64,000 nucleotides of DNA from Actinomyces vulturis (GCF_001687305.1 NZ_KV700385.1:1-64000), one strand, 5' to 3'; shown: positions 39,312-48,781, counted from the stretch's first letter. Program-made: numbers and translations. The notes: a model not told the origin generated them from the sequence alone.

Positions 39312-40592
39312 ATGACTAACAAGCATTTCTTTGTTACCACACTGCTAGTGACGGCTGGAAACAGTTTCATTCTCTCATTCGCCAATACAGTGCTTACCCT
39401 GTCAATGCTTCTTGCATTCGGCCTAAAAACGGCAGTGCTCAATGGCGTAGCGTTATCAATTGCTCTCATCATAAGTACACCGTTTGGTGGTGTTCTTTGC
39501 GATAGGTACGAGCCACGCCATCTCATGACACTAAAATGTGTCACAACAATAATTGTCTACACCCTCATCGGCCTTGCATTAAGTTTGAAATGGAGCGGAA
39601 CACCAAAACTGATTCCGCTCCTCATGATAGGGATTGGACTAATTCAGTCATTAACTGACCCAAGTTCACGAATTGTCATTCAAACATGTAAACAAGAAGT
39701 CCACTTTAGTCAGGCTTATCCAATTATTCGTGCCACACAAAATATTATGAGAATGCTGGGCCCTGCAATAGCCGGAGCAATCGTTGGACTACATAATTCG
39801 TGGCTACCTTTTGCCGTAATTTCAGCCTGTTCATTGCTATTACTTGGAGCAATTCGTCAATTACCTAATCTGCTTATCAATCGTGAGTTGATACCATTAG
39901 GCTTTACACCTTCGCAACACTCCCCTTGTGCAAAATCACGATTGGGCAACTACAGCCAACAATGGTTATACGAACTCGTTGAGGGAGCTAAAGCATTTTT
40001 AGGCTATCCCTGGCTAGTCGCACTCACAGGGGCTTCACTTATTGTGTTATCCGCATGGACTGCGGGTTTTCGTTACCTAGCACCTGACATATTCCTCAAT
40101 AACGGTGGCAGCACAGCACAATGGGGATTCTTAGTAAGCACTTTTAGTGCAGGATCACTGCTAGCCAGTCTGATTACCGTTCGTATAAAAACAGCGAATT
40201 CCATTTTTTGGTCCTTCGCCTGGTTCATTCCCCTCACGCCATTTCTTCTGTTAATTGCATCCGGCCATCACGGATTACTCCTTATGGCGTCCACCGCCAT
40301 TGCCGGTATTGCATGGGATTTTGCAGTCTTTTTCGGAGAAACAAGTGTTCTCGACGGCGTCCACCGTCAAGTTCTCGGACGAGTCACATCCTTTTCTTCT
40401 GTTGGGGAACAGTGCGGACTTCTCATTGGCTACTTGTTAACCTTAACTATTTCTTCCCCCGAGGAAGGGTCTCAACGATTAGTATTCGGCGCTTTCCTCA
40501 TCATCGCAGCAAGTACCTGCGGACTTGGGATCACCTCATTACTCGCACGTCGATACGCAGTGCAGAATCTCTGGAATCCCTCCACATGGTAG
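39312..40592 (+). CDS. MFS transporter, drug-efflux like
   Basis: The 426-residue protein has about 12 membrane segments and the MFS loop-2 motif region GGVLCDRYEPRHLMTLK (about 57-73). It resembles MFS_3 proteins such as macrolide efflux pumps. Codon use is AT-rich like its surroundings, which suggests acquisition. No ribosome site is seen before the ATG. Substrate unknown. Confidence 0.85.
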   Translation: MTNKHFFVTTLLVTAGNSFILSFANTVLTLSMLLAFGLKTAVLNGVALSIALIISTPFGGVLCDRYEPRHLMTLKCVTTIIVYTLIGLALSLKWSGTPKLIPLLMIGIGLIQSLTDPSSRIVIQTCKQEVHFSQAYPIIRATQNIMRMLGPAIAGAIVGLHNSWLPFAVISACSLLLLGAIRQLPNLLINRELIPLGFTPSQHSPCAKSRLGNYSQQWLYELVEGAKAFLGYPWLVALTGASLIVLSAWTAGFRYLAPDIFLNNGGSTAQWGFLVSTFSAGSLLASLITVRIKTANSIFWSFAWFIPLTPFLLLIASGHHGLLLMASTAIAGIAWDFAVFFGETSVLDGVHRQVLGRVTSFSSVGEQCGLLIGYLLTLTISSPEEGSQRLVFGAFLIIAASTCGLGITSLLARRYAVQNLWNPSTW

Positions 40593-40859
40593 GCGTTTTC
40601 ATCTATCAGCACATTGCCTAATGCTGCACATTCTCCCCTTAAGAACTCTTTTATCATTGCTTAACGCAAGCCTTGGGCAATCACCATTCACAAACACTCA
40701 CCCTGCGGATAAATAACCGTAGTCGTATTCTCTCCCAGAAAACTGATGGCTACTACTCTGTTCTGGATTACCCCCATCGCCCTACATAAAGCGTAAAATA
40801 AACTCAGTATGTTCTTCCCCTTATTCAAACTTTCAAAAACTGAGAAGGTGTTCTGAAAG

Positions 40860-41024
40860 TTGATCACATCCATTCGTTACTCTTTAGCGTACTTCGCTTT
40901 CGCCGCTATCATCACAGGGATTGCAACTTCCTTTGGGCACGGAGGAAATGCCCTTTTGTTACTCATAGTTGCACCTATCTATGGCGCAGCACTGGGGGCA
41001 GCCAAGTACAAGCGGAAACAATAA
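40860..41024 (+). CDS. Possible tiny membrane protein, 54 residues
   Basis: A TTG-initiated frame with two hydrophobic segments (about 8-24 and 31-48) and a basic C-terminal tail KYKRKQ. GAGAAGG lies somewhat far ahead (12 bases). It has the form of actinobacterial small membrane proteins with a lysine-rich end, but start codon and spacing are poor, so it may be chance. Confidence 0.4.
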   Translation: MITSIRYSLAYFAFAAIITGIATSFGHGGNALLLLIVAPIYGAALGAAKYKRKQ

Positions 41025-41087
41025 TCCTATAGCCCGCGAAACGTATTCACTTCATAAAATGCCAAATTATCGCCTTTAAACGATGGG

Positions 41088-41297
41088 TCAGCATTCAACA
41101 TCATCAAGGCCGTAACGAGCGCGAGTCCTAGCGACTAATTCACTCGCGGTTGTTTGTCCATCGATGTACTCCTGAACATCACTGAGAGTCTGTTCAGAAA
41201 TTGGTAAGCCTTCCATCCTTTGGTTGTGAAGAGCAAACTTCACCGCTTGCTCACGCTGCGTTCGGGTAGTCGTATCCTGTGAATTATTATTTCTCAT
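41088..41297 (-). CDS. VbhA-like antitoxin without a partner
   Basis: 69 residues. The stretch from AVKFALHNQRMEGLPISEQ to DGQTTASELVARTRARYG fits the antitoxin VbhA family, whose helix blocks the active site of Fic AMP-transferases through an S/T-x-x-x-E-G/N motif. Here the motif reads NQRMEG, with Asn where Ser or Thr is expected, so inhibition may be altered. No Fic gene (HPFxxGNG) lies next to it or in the window. I use the ATG at 41297; a TTG at 41321 would add eight residues. Confidence 0.55.
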   Translation of the reverse strand: MRNNNSQDTTTRTQREQAVKFALHNQRMEGLPISEQTLSDVQEYIDGQTTASELVARTRARYGLDDVEC

Positions 41298-41495
41298 TCT
41301 TGCCCCACGAAATAGAATCAATCACCCTTGGGAGTAAGTTTAATTGAGGATTCAAGACAAAACTCTCGAACTTTTCACGACATCTAGACCCGAGTATGTG
41401 TCCCGCAATTAATTCCTTCAAACTCAACGTATACTCATAAGCTCGCACATATAATGTTGCCTACCTCTCAAGTTAATGCTCAGAAGGAGGCGATA

Positions 41496-41953
41496 ATGCT
41501 TGGCAAGAAGACAAAGAAGGCCTTGTTCTATGCATGCTAGTCACATCAGTGGGTTTGACTCTCGCAGGTTGTGCTTCAGCAAGGGCAGATGATTTACGTC
41601 AAAGAAACCACGCCCGGAACATGCTGGCGAAACAACGGAGATGAAGTCCCCCAACAGCGCGTCGATTGCTCTGATGAGCATGAAGTTGAAGTTCTCCACC
41701 GCCTCAATGTGTTTGACTACGCCGATTACCCTGGCAACGAGTTCTTGACTCATGCGGGTATCGACATGTGCACACGCTGGCTCATCACAGAGCATCCCGA
41801 GTTCTTGACAACAGCGCTCTCCAAGACCTTACGTGCGAAGTAATGGTTCCGAGCGAAGAGGCCTGGGAGCACAAAGATTAACGAGTCTACATTTGTAGCG
41901 TTGTAGCTAAGTCCCCTCAAACCACAACATTCAATCAGTGTGAGCCGAAGTAA
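41496..41953 (+). pseudogene. Decayed lipoprotein with Septum_form domain
   Basis: AGAAGGAGG precedes ATG 41496 (MLGKKTKKALF). That frame stops at 41538-41540, but a second frame from 41534 gives a signal peptide with lipobox LAGC. A third stretch (41571-41843) gives the septum-formation domain: TPGTCWRNNGDE, VDCSDEHEVEVLH, YPGNEF. Another frame then continues with VPSEEAWEHKD, an in-frame TAA at 41879, and RVYICSVVAKSPQT to a TAA at 41951. So at least three frameshifts and one nonsense change interrupt one gene of about 150 codons. The good ribosome site has survived. Confidence 0.75.
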
Positions 41954-42134
41954 ACATCCCCGCCAAGGGCTAAAGCCGTGAAAGGTGATACATCATGGGT
42001 GAACTCAGTGACGCTATAGCCGCGAAAATCATCCTGGTTCTTTTCCTCCAGTCGCCCATTTCCTATGGCTGCCACGGTATTCATCTGCACCCTGATTTTG
42101 ATGTGGGACTGGAAGCGCAAGTAACTTTTTAAGC

Positions 42135-42182
42135 AATGGTGATGGGGAAGAATGGAATGGTCCATTCTTCCCCATCACCATT
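42135..42182. terminator. Long perfect hairpin after the MFS gene
   Basis: A perfect 22-base stem (42135-42156 with 42161-42182) with a 4-base loop. It lies 44 bases past the stop of the MFS gene at 42226 and faces the decayed lipoprotein gene on the other side. No long T run, so its strength as an intrinsic terminator rests on the stem. Confidence 0.7.
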
Positions 42183-42225
42183 ATTGGGAGTAGTCAAAGT
42201 AAGAAAACCGATGGGTACAAATAAC

Positions 42226-43602
42226 CTACGGTTGAGGGTTCTTGTCATTTTCAAGGTCATCGGTGTATTGCTGAAGTAGATCAAATGACTCAACATGCTT
42301 GTTGTACTCCTCCCAGTAGGGCGGAGCAGGAATATGCAGCAATGAACGGTTAAACATCGTCAACACAGTACTGATAACAAAAATTGCTGCGAACGCTGCG
42401 AGCGTGACATGAATACCGGCATGTTCAAGGAGAACACCGGAAGACAAGGGCGCCAGTGGCATCAAGATGAGGACGAGTAAGGAAAAAGCTGAGCCGATTC
42501 GTCCTTGTAGTTCTGAAGGGATTGAGGCCATGAAATAGCCTGCCAACGCTGCATTACCGATGGGGACCACGATGCCGCTTAGGCCCCACCAAGTCAAAAG
42601 CCAATATGGGTTCGTATTGACGGCAACCATGCCGAAAAATACAGAAGAAATAATGAACTGAATGACAATGAGTTTGCCGGTGGGGTAACGCGTAGCCACC
42701 TTGCTTGCAATAATCGCACCGATGAGCATGCCGCCACTCATCACACCGTAAGTCAGGCCTGCTAGTGCCGGATTTCCACTGGTCTTTTGAATATAGAGCA
42801 CGATGGTGAGGAAAACCGCAGTGGCACCGAAATTAATGAATGCCGCAAACAGTGACAAGTACCGGAACATGGGCACACGAAGAATCAGGCTAATACCGGT
42901 CAACATGTCTGAAACCCAGTGCGTTTTCTTCTGAGACGTGCCCAAAGGGTTCACAGAAATCGTCGCGATAGTTCCTGAACGGAAAAGACAGGCAAAGGAA
43001 TGAAAAGCTATCGGGATGAAGTGAGCAATGCCGAATAAGAAACCCGCTAGTGGCCCACTGATTAATCCGATCGCTGCATTGCGCCCCTGGTTGATGGCGG
43101 AGACCTTGGGAAACTGTTCGGTGGTGACGATGTTTTTCAGCAACGCATCATTGGTGATGCCCACGAATTGAGAGACGAATTCCATCGTGAAAGCCAGGAT
43201 GATGAGCCACAGCATCGTGATGTTGTCAGTGAAGATAAGCCAGGCGAATACTCCGGCGAGTAGAGCGTCGACGAGCGCTCCGAATGTCACGAATGTGCGG
43301 CGCGGTACGCGGTCAGCAACCACACCCGCTGGGAGGGTGGCCAGGAGCATGCCTAAACTCGACGCCATGCCGATCACGCCGGCAGACGCCGTGGATCCAG
43401 TAACAGCAAACGCGATCAGAGGGATGGCGATGAATTGCATGGAAACGCCCAAGTCGAGCACAGTGTTTCCGGTGAACCACTTGTAGTAGTCCCGCCCCAG
43501 CGGTTGTTCAATGACACGCTGCTCAGCGGCCTGTTCTTCTTCAGTAAGCGGCTCTTCAGTATTCAGAGAAGAAGCGTCATCGTGGCGCAATTCCTTGGAC
43601 AT
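42226..43602 (-). CDS. MFS transporter with acidic cytoplasmic tails
   Basis: The 458-residue protein has about 12 membrane segments, an MFS motif ADRVPRRTFV, a hydrophilic acidic N-terminus (about 35 residues) and a C-terminal tail. It resembles MFS_3 (macrolide-efflux-like) proteins. I choose ATG 43602 over the upstream TTG: TATGAT (43614-43609) lies exactly 6 bases before this ATG, so the mRNA is probably leaderless. It is not closely similar to the other two MFS proteins in the window. Confidence 0.87.
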   Translation of the reverse strand: MSKELRHDDASSLNTEEPLTEEEQAAEQRVIEQPLGRDYYKWFTGNTVLDLGVSMQFIAIPLIAFAVTGSTASAGVIGMASSLGMLLATLPAGVVADRVPRRTFVTFGALVDALLAGVFAWLIFTDNITMLWLIILAFTMEFVSQFVGITNDALLKNIVTTEQFPKVSAINQGRNAAIGLISGPLAGFLFGIAHFIPIAFHSFACLFRSGTIATISVNPLGTSQKKTHWVSDMLTGISLILRVPMFRYLSLFAAFINFGATAVFLTIVLYIQKTSGNPALAGLTYGVMSGGMLIGAIIASKVATRYPTGKLIVIQFIISSVFFGMVAVNTNPYWLLTWWGLSGIVVPIGNAALAGYFMASIPSELQGRIGSAFSLLVLILMPLAPLSSGVLLEHAGIHVTLAAFAAIFVISTVLTMFNRSLLHIPAPPYWEEYNKHVESFDLLQQYTDDLENDKNPQP

Positions 43603-43672
43603 AACGGAATCATATTCGAGGAGGTTCCTCAATATCTGTGGTTTCGCAATACATGATTGATGTTCTGCGAAG

Positions 43673-43708
43673 GTGTGGGGGCCGCTGATTTCTCAGCGGC
43701 CCCCACAC
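43673..43708. terminator. Perfect GC-rich hairpin
   Basis: A 16-base perfect stem (43673-43688 with 43693-43708) with a 4-base loop, upstream of the MFS gene and 170 bases past the gene ending at 43879 on the same strand. It probably insulates the MFS promoter. The stretch 43709-43878 shows nothing supported. Confidence 0.7.
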
Positions 43709-43878
43709 TCACACATTGAATGCATCCTGCTTCCACAATGAGGTTCAATGGAGAACGAACCTGTATTTACAGTATCGAGTCGCTGCGATGCACGCCCTCA
43801 TCCTTGAGGATGAAAAACAATGGATATTGAGCCCTTCACTGGCACCTCGGAGCAAGTACAGTTTTCGCTCATTCTGTA

Positions 43879-44670
43879 TCAGGCGTCCCACTCAATCAAT
43901 CCTTCACTACTCAGTGAGGCAATCGGTTCAAGAGGAAGAAGTTGTTCAGAAGGAATACGTGCTTTCCAATCTCCATCTGCCCAAATCATGAGGACATTAA
44001 TCTTCTGAAGTTCGCTGCGGTGATGGGGATCAACCATCGCCAGAGTGACAAGCATTTCATCGTCTGAATGCTTACTCACCGAATACCCCTTAATTAATCC
44101 AGCGGGGTTCGTTTCTCCGTTCCAGTGAGCACGGATATCTTCAAGAAGGATCTCACGATCTTGATTGTCATAAGCAAGTGTCTCAACGGCCTCAGGCAAA
44201 CGCCAGTTCGACCACAACCACTTCATCCAATTGGCAGCCCCTAACAGGGCACCAGTTGGCGAGTGAGCAAAGCAATGAGAAATCTCGCCGTTACCGATGA
44301 TTCCAGGTCCCTGATTATCAAACGAAGGGACAGTGAAACCGTATCCAGTCGGCAGTTGCTGAGTACCAGTCAGAGCACTGTCAGGAACATCTTGATTATT
44401 TGGTTGCAACCCACAGACAGACGCATCAACGTCGGATAGTGGCGATGCTTCGTCACTACCAGTCGTTTCAGAAGATTCCGAGGCAGAGGACTCGGATGAT
44501 TTTGCCGTTTCTTTCACTTCTTGGCTGCTTTCCTGTGCAGCCTGTTGACTCACACTCGAGAAGTTACTTCCAGCAAACCAACCCGCACCGAAAATCGCTA
44601 ATGCCACTACGAGAGTAGAAACAATCAACACGGGGGAGGAAAGAGATATTTTCCCTTTATTCAATACCAT
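43879..44670 (-). CDS. Membrane-anchored protein, possibly conjugative-element related
   Basis: The 263-residue protein has one N-terminal membrane segment (about 13-34), a Ser/Glu-rich linker and a folded outer domain with CGLQPNNQDVP, a GPGIIGNG stretch and CFAHSPTGALLGAANWMKW. This pattern resembles extracellular proteins (DUF8175-like) seen in actinobacterial conjugative elements; I hold this only loosely because no transfer genes are nearby. GAGGTG precedes the ATG. Not recognised with certainty. Confidence 0.6.
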   Translation of the reverse strand: MVLNKGKISLSSPVLIVSTLVVALAIFGAGWFAGSNFSSVSQQAAQESSQEVKETAKSSESSASESSETTGSDEASPLSDVDASVCGLQPNNQDVPDSALTGTQQLPTGYGFTVPSFDNQGPGIIGNGEISHCFAHSPTGALLGAANWMKWLWSNWRLPEAVETLAYDNQDREILLEDIRAHWNGETNPAGLIKGYSVSKHSDDEMLVTLAMVDPHHRSELQKINVLMIWADGDWKARIPSEQLLPLEPIASLSSEGLIEWDA

Positions 44671-44941
44671 TAATACACCTCGATACGGTCATGCAGACAA
44701 AGGCGATGTTGCGGTACTCCACAACAATGCTCGAGCCGCCGACAAAATTTCACACTGCAGATCCTATCGTGATGATGACATTCAACCCCAAAATGGCTTC
44801 GAACAAATCATGCGATCCAAAGACGACTACTCACCCCTTGTTGTCAAAGATGACAAATCGAAGAGGTACGTTAAGTTATTGGCGATTTTTCGATTATCGA
44901 TTCGTAAGCCACAGAAGGAATATTTCGAATAGATTGACTAT

Positions 44942-45487
44942 ATGAACAAGGCAATCGTTACTGCGTGCGCATGCAGCCTTGTTCTGCTCGCGGGTTGTGC
45001 ACCGAGTAGCAACAAGGCAACACCCGCGCTCTCTCTTCCCTCCGCACCCGTCATCACTTCTCCCACCCCCACACCCGAATCGACGGAAGTGAGGGGAACC
45101 GTCTCTGATATCGAGGATGGAACAGAGCTTGCCGATCCGGGCATCATGGCTTCGATGGAGTGCGAGACCGACACCCTGCCTGAATGGACCTATGAAGATA
45201 TTTCGGTCTACTTCGGTGAGCCAAACAAATATGTCGTTGTTGAAACCGGTACTGGCATTAATCCCTACGAGACTTGGTGGATTGTCCTTCTTGGCTATCA
45301 CACTGATGATGCCGCCCCTGAAGAGCAGCACGCTTTTCTCACAAATTCCATCGTTTCCCACAGCCACAAAACATGGATCGCCCTTGAGGACAATCACCCG
45401 TGGGATTCTGTGAATTGGAATGAAGAGCAATTAATCCGTGGACATTCAGCGCTCGCCAAAGCCCGCGAGTGCTACCAGAACGAATAA
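44942..45487 (+). CDS. Lipoprotein of unknown function
   Basis: 181 residues with a lipoprotein signal (lipobox LAGC, Cys19), a Ser/Pro/Thr linker and an acidic domain with a Trp-rich middle (PEWTYEDISVYF, YETWWIVLLGYH). No family recognised. No ribosome site: TAGATT (44930-44935) ends 6 bases before the ATG, so this is a good leaderless candidate. The 270 bases ahead of it, shared with the divergent gene at 43879-44670, show no other feature. Confidence 0.7.
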   Translation: MNKAIVTACACSLVLLAGCAPSSNKATPALSLPSAPVITSPTPTPESTEVRGTVSDIEDGTELADPGIMASMECETDTLPEWTYEDISVYFGEPNKYVVVETGTGINPYETWWIVLLGYHTDDAAPEEQHAFLTNSIVSHSHKTWIALEDNHPWDSVNWNEEQLIRGHSALAKARECYQNE

Positions 45488-45617
45488 TCTTTGCTTTCCG
45501 GGAGGAGGCATTATCGCCACCATTTTCACCTGCTTCCTCACCTTCCATTACAGGCTCAAGCGAAGGCACCGATATTGGCTGAGTTAAAGGACTTGGAGGC
45601 ATAGCCATGGTATTTTT

Positions 45618-46314
45618 CCCAGTGAAAACAGCGTTCTCCTCCCCTCGACTTTTGACGAAGTGTGAGGCTACATGCCGTTCATCCTCATTATTGCCGTCAC
45701 CATCCTTGGGCTGGTTAGTGACCAGGTCTCACAAGAACAATTAAATTCGCCGGGCACACTCCACGCATACGAAGCATTATTTCTCCAAGTAAAGAAGGTG
45801 GCGATGACTGCTTTACATCCAATCTCTAAAACAGACTCCGAATACCTCTGGCATTGGCTCCACGAAGTAAAAAACGCCGAGTGGAGACGATGGGATGGTC
45901 CCTATTTCGATGATTCTCTCTCCCATAATTCACAGACAGAGTTTCAGCAGTACGAGTTCCCAAAGTTTTTCACTGAGAACAAGCGGATGATTACCCATCA
46001 GAAAGTACCGGTGGGTCTGGTCACCCGTTTCGAAGAAGAACCGCAGGGTGGGGGCTGGTATGAAGTTGGGATTCTAATTTTCGACCCCCGATACTGGAAC
46101 CAAGGTATCGGGCAAGAAACACGACGCCTCTAGCGTTCAAGACACCTTTTCTCAGACACATGCTCACATCATCACTGTGACCACATGGTCCGGCAATCAA
46201 CGAATGATTCACTCTGCCATGCGCGCAGGGTTCCACGAATGTGCACGGATTCCGGAGACTCGACTTTGGGATGGTCAACGCTGGGATAGTGTCAAACTCG
46301 CAATTCTTCGCGAT
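45618..46314 (+). repeat. Duplicated segment, copy 1 (long)
   Basis: This segment recurs at about 47170-47596. The last 191 bases (46124-46314) are identical to 47406-47596. The first part (45618-45827) is similar but diverged. About 270 bases of copy 1 (roughly 45828-46096) are missing from copy 2. The block contains the broken acetyltransferase gene. Confidence 0.85.
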
Positions 46315-46332
46315 GAAGTACCTTCACCATAA
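45804..46332 (+). pseudogene. Frameshifted GNAT acetyltransferase
   Basis: AAGAAGG lies 5 bases before ATG 45804. The frame encodes the first two-thirds of a RimJ-like GNAT domain (SEYLWHWL, VPVGLVTRFEEE, YEVGILIFDPRYWNQGIG) and stops at a TAG, 46131-46133. The rest continues in the next frame: ITVTTWSGNQRMIHSAMRAGFHECARIPETRLWDGQRWDSVKLAIL, ending at TAA 46330-46332. Joined, the product would be about 175 residues, the usual length. One small indel at the acetyl-CoA-loop end separates the parts. Confidence 0.8.
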
Positions 46333-46646
46333 AACAAGTCGGCGAAAATTCTCTAGGAGATACAGCCAGTGGCGCGGGAAAGTGCGCCACGGCATCTTCG
46401 TACTGGAAGCAGCTGTACATAACGCCAATTCACAGTAGATACGTATGTAAGCATCAAAAGGACACAATTTGTCAGCACAAGCGAAAACTCACGCACTGAG
46501 AACGGAGACATTAACCCCATACACGCAGGGGATAAAGTTCTCCAATCACCGTGAAAATTCGCCAACCATGAAGATATTGGTAGCCAAACTAGACTTTCAA
46601 AATCACATCATTGCTGTTGTCAGCAATAAAGGCGGCACAAAATAAA

Positions 46647-46856
46647 TCACTTCTCACAATGATCCGACGAACGCCCTTTTGCTGCAATAAGTGCTGCGAT
46701 GCCTACAACGGTTAATACTGCGAACGTACTTGAAGTGGTCAATAAAACGTGTGACGTGCTCCCTCGAAAAGAAAAATACACTGCAGCGATACTAAAAATG
46801 AGCGTCAATAAACTCATTATTACGACAATCAGGCGGATAGTATTGAAAACGTTCAT
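46647..46856 (-). CDS. Small two-pass membrane protein, 69 residues
   Basis: From ATG 46856, with GGGGGA a few bases ahead, the frame encodes two membrane segments (about 5-28 and 37-58) and a short basic tail. No family recognised. The frame can be read further upstream, but the extra N-terminus is Met-rich and lacks a ribosome site. It lies among pseudogenes, so it may itself be a remnant. Confidence 0.45.
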   Translation of the reverse strand: MNVFNTIRLIVVIMSLLTLIFSIAAVYFSFRGSTSHVLLTTSSTFAVLTVVGIAALIAAKGRSSDHCEK

Positions 46857-47169
46857 TATTCCCCCAATCAAACACATCATCATTGACATGCACATCAATA
46901 GAAAAGGCAAATTATTTTTGTTGATCGAACAACTCTAGGGTAACACCTCTCCAATTTTTCATTCCACTAGCAATCGAAGCGTGGATAGGATACAAACTCC
47001 GACGAGCAGTTCTATTCCTAGAACTGAGATAACAGCGTACACGTACCGAATAACATAAGTAGATTCACTGAATTGCGATCAAGACAGTGATTCATGCATT
47101 GACATATTCTCCCTACAAAAAGACTATAATTACTAAAGTAGAAAATATACGATGGACTCATATACTTTC
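46857..47169. other. AT-rich stretch with a possible dead membrane peptide
   Basis: Minus-strand ATG 47105, with GGGAGA ahead, opens a frame running to TGA 46959 that encodes one membrane segment (YAVISVLGIELLVGVCIL) but has an in-frame TGA at codon 9. It may be a remnant. Nothing else is supported here. Confidence 0.3.
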
Positions 47170-47596
47170 GCCCATTGAAAACCGACACTCTCCCTCCCCT
47201 TGACTTTTGACGAAGTGTGGGGCCACGTGCCGTTCGCCCGATCATTGCCGTCGCCCTCCTTGGGCTGGTTAGTAACCAAGTTTCACAAGAACAACTAAAA
47301 CGTCTGAACACACTCCGCATACACAAATCATGATTTCTCCAAGTAAAGAAAATACCAGTGACTCTCTGTATCCAATCACTGAACCAAGATCGGACAAGAA
47401 GCACTACGCCTCTAGCGTTCAAGACACCTTTTCTCAGACACATGCTCACATCATCACTGTGACCACATGGTCCGGCAATCAACGAATGATTCACTCTGCC
47501 ATGCGCGCAGGGTTCCACGAATGTGCACGGATTCCGGAGACTCGACTTTGGGATGGTCAACGCTGGGATAGTGTCAAACTCGCAATTCTTCGCGAT
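47170..47596 (+). repeat. Duplicated segment, copy 2 (with internal deletion)
   Basis: Partner of 45618-46314. It keeps the region ahead of the acetyltransferase start in diverged form, lacks about 270 bases of the gene, and then is identical to copy 1 over 191 bases, including the TAG that breaks copy 1. After 47596 the copies part at once. Confidence 0.85.
47358..47596 (+). pseudogene. Deleted copy of the GNAT acetyltransferase
   Basis: The ATG of copy 1 corresponds to GTG 47358 here. After about eight codons the sequence jumps over the middle of the gene to the end of the domain, then repeats the copy 1 C-terminal part exactly. It lacks most of the acetyl-CoA-binding core, so it cannot encode a working enzyme. 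Confidence 0.75.
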
Positions 47597-48046
47597 AGAA
47601 AAATATCTATGCGACCGCATATCTACCAATCGCATCACACTCGAAAACGCTGGACACATACTATTATCCAACACCAGCCAAGAAACGACCATGATCACAA
47701 TCGCAATCCAACATAAGATAGCGACACCTTTAACAGTATCGAATAATTGTTCATTCAAAACAAAGAATGTAGCAAAAACTCACAAAATAGAATACATAGC
47801 AACACATACAAACGGCAGTACATTCAGGTGCCACACCCATACTGCCCGCAAAATACGATAAAAATCATCAAAAATAGTTAAATATACAGAGTAACAACTG
47901 AACCCGCCAATAATTTGCGCCTAGATCAGCCATCAACCGCAACTACAACTATCTAAGAAATAAGAAATACCAATTTGACGACCATGAACACCTTAGTCTA
48001 TTTTTAAAGCAAAATTACTTACTCCCCTCTCGATACTAGGAATACC
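47597..48046. other. Stretch with a possible truncated membrane gene
   Basis: On the minus strand, downward from 47758, a frame encodes a clear membrane segment (VAILCWIAIVIMVVSWLVL) and then runs into the antisense of the GNAT copy, as if its 3' part had been replaced. The same frame is open further upstream with hydrophobic codons but contains a TGA. I regard it as a remnant. No other feature is supported up to 48046. Confidence 0.35.
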
Positions 48047-48772
48047 ATGACCCACCCCTTAAAGATGACCACAAGTCGCAGGTCCATCAACTCCGCAGCC
48101 CTCTGGTCAGCCCCTGCCCTAGTTATCGGAGCTGCAGCACCCACATTTGCAGCATCTAATGATCCTAAAAACTTCCACGCTAACTCTCTGGTTTCCCTTA
48201 ATCGTTATTACAATTCTTGGAATAGGCAGACCACTGTTAATTTCACAATTAGTTCAAACCTAATCGATTACAAACTCAACAATAAAGGCAAGTTGTCTAT
48301 AGTTAAGACAACCCCCAGGCCTGCAGTATCTTTCAGCAATCTCAATGAATCAGATGCTGTCACTGAAATTGAGATCACCTATCTATTACCTTCGAATTCT
48401 TCATATTATAACGGAGGATTCTCGTTCAAGCCGAACTCAAGCCCTTACAATTATTGGTCGCCGCTTACTGCTGGTACCCCTATACAGGCAGGAAGCAAAG
48501 ACTGGTGGGGACAAGAAAGTGACCGTGGAACCTACGTTCCTTACACCACAACTTACAGCGGCCCTATAGTGCGTGGACCGTCATCAGAAAGCAATCCAGC
48601 ATTTGTGCGCGCATACACCTTTGAGGCTGAGCAAAAAACGGTAAAAGGCAATAGCAATGAAACAAACATGCACTACTATTTCAGGATTGCAGTAAAAATT
48701 AACGGCAACTGGCAATATCGTTACGGAGGCACGGACAAACCACCCGCAATAGCAATTCCTTTCTACTCCTGA
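48047..48772 (+). CDS. Exported protein with twin-arginine type leader
   Basis: The 241-residue protein begins with SRRSINSAALWSAPALVIGAAAPTFA, a leader of the RR-x-x-x-x-AAWS-x-PAL type that is widespread in actinobacterial exported proteins, with a likely cleavage after TFA. The mature part is rich in Asn, Ser, Tyr and Trp and looks like beta strands; there are no cysteines. No family recognised. AGGA lies 5 bases before the ATG. It shares its leader type with the protein at 50166. A strong terminator follows. Confidence 0.75.
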   Translation: MTHPLKMTTSRRSINSAALWSAPALVIGAAAPTFAASNDPKNFHANSLVSLNRYYNSWNRQTTVNFTISSNLIDYKLNNKGKLSIVKTTPRPAVSFSNLNESDAVTEIEITYLLPSNSSYYNGGFSFKPNSSPYNYWSPLTAGTPIQAGSKDWWGQESDRGTYVPYTTTYSGPIVRGPSSESNPAFVRAYTFEAEQKTVKGNSNETNMHYYFRIAVKINGNWQYRYGGTDKPPAIAIPFYS

Positions 48773-48781
48773 TATTTACCG

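Noticed and set aside
41994-42131. Plus-strand frame of 45 codons with AAAGGTGA ahead
   Set aside because: No family likeness, lies just past the decayed lipoprotein gene, and shows no membrane or signal pattern; probably chance.
47018-47758. A long minus-strand frame of 246 codons
   Set aside because: Only its first 55 codons look like protein (a membrane segment). The rest is antisense of the duplicated acetyltransferase fragment.
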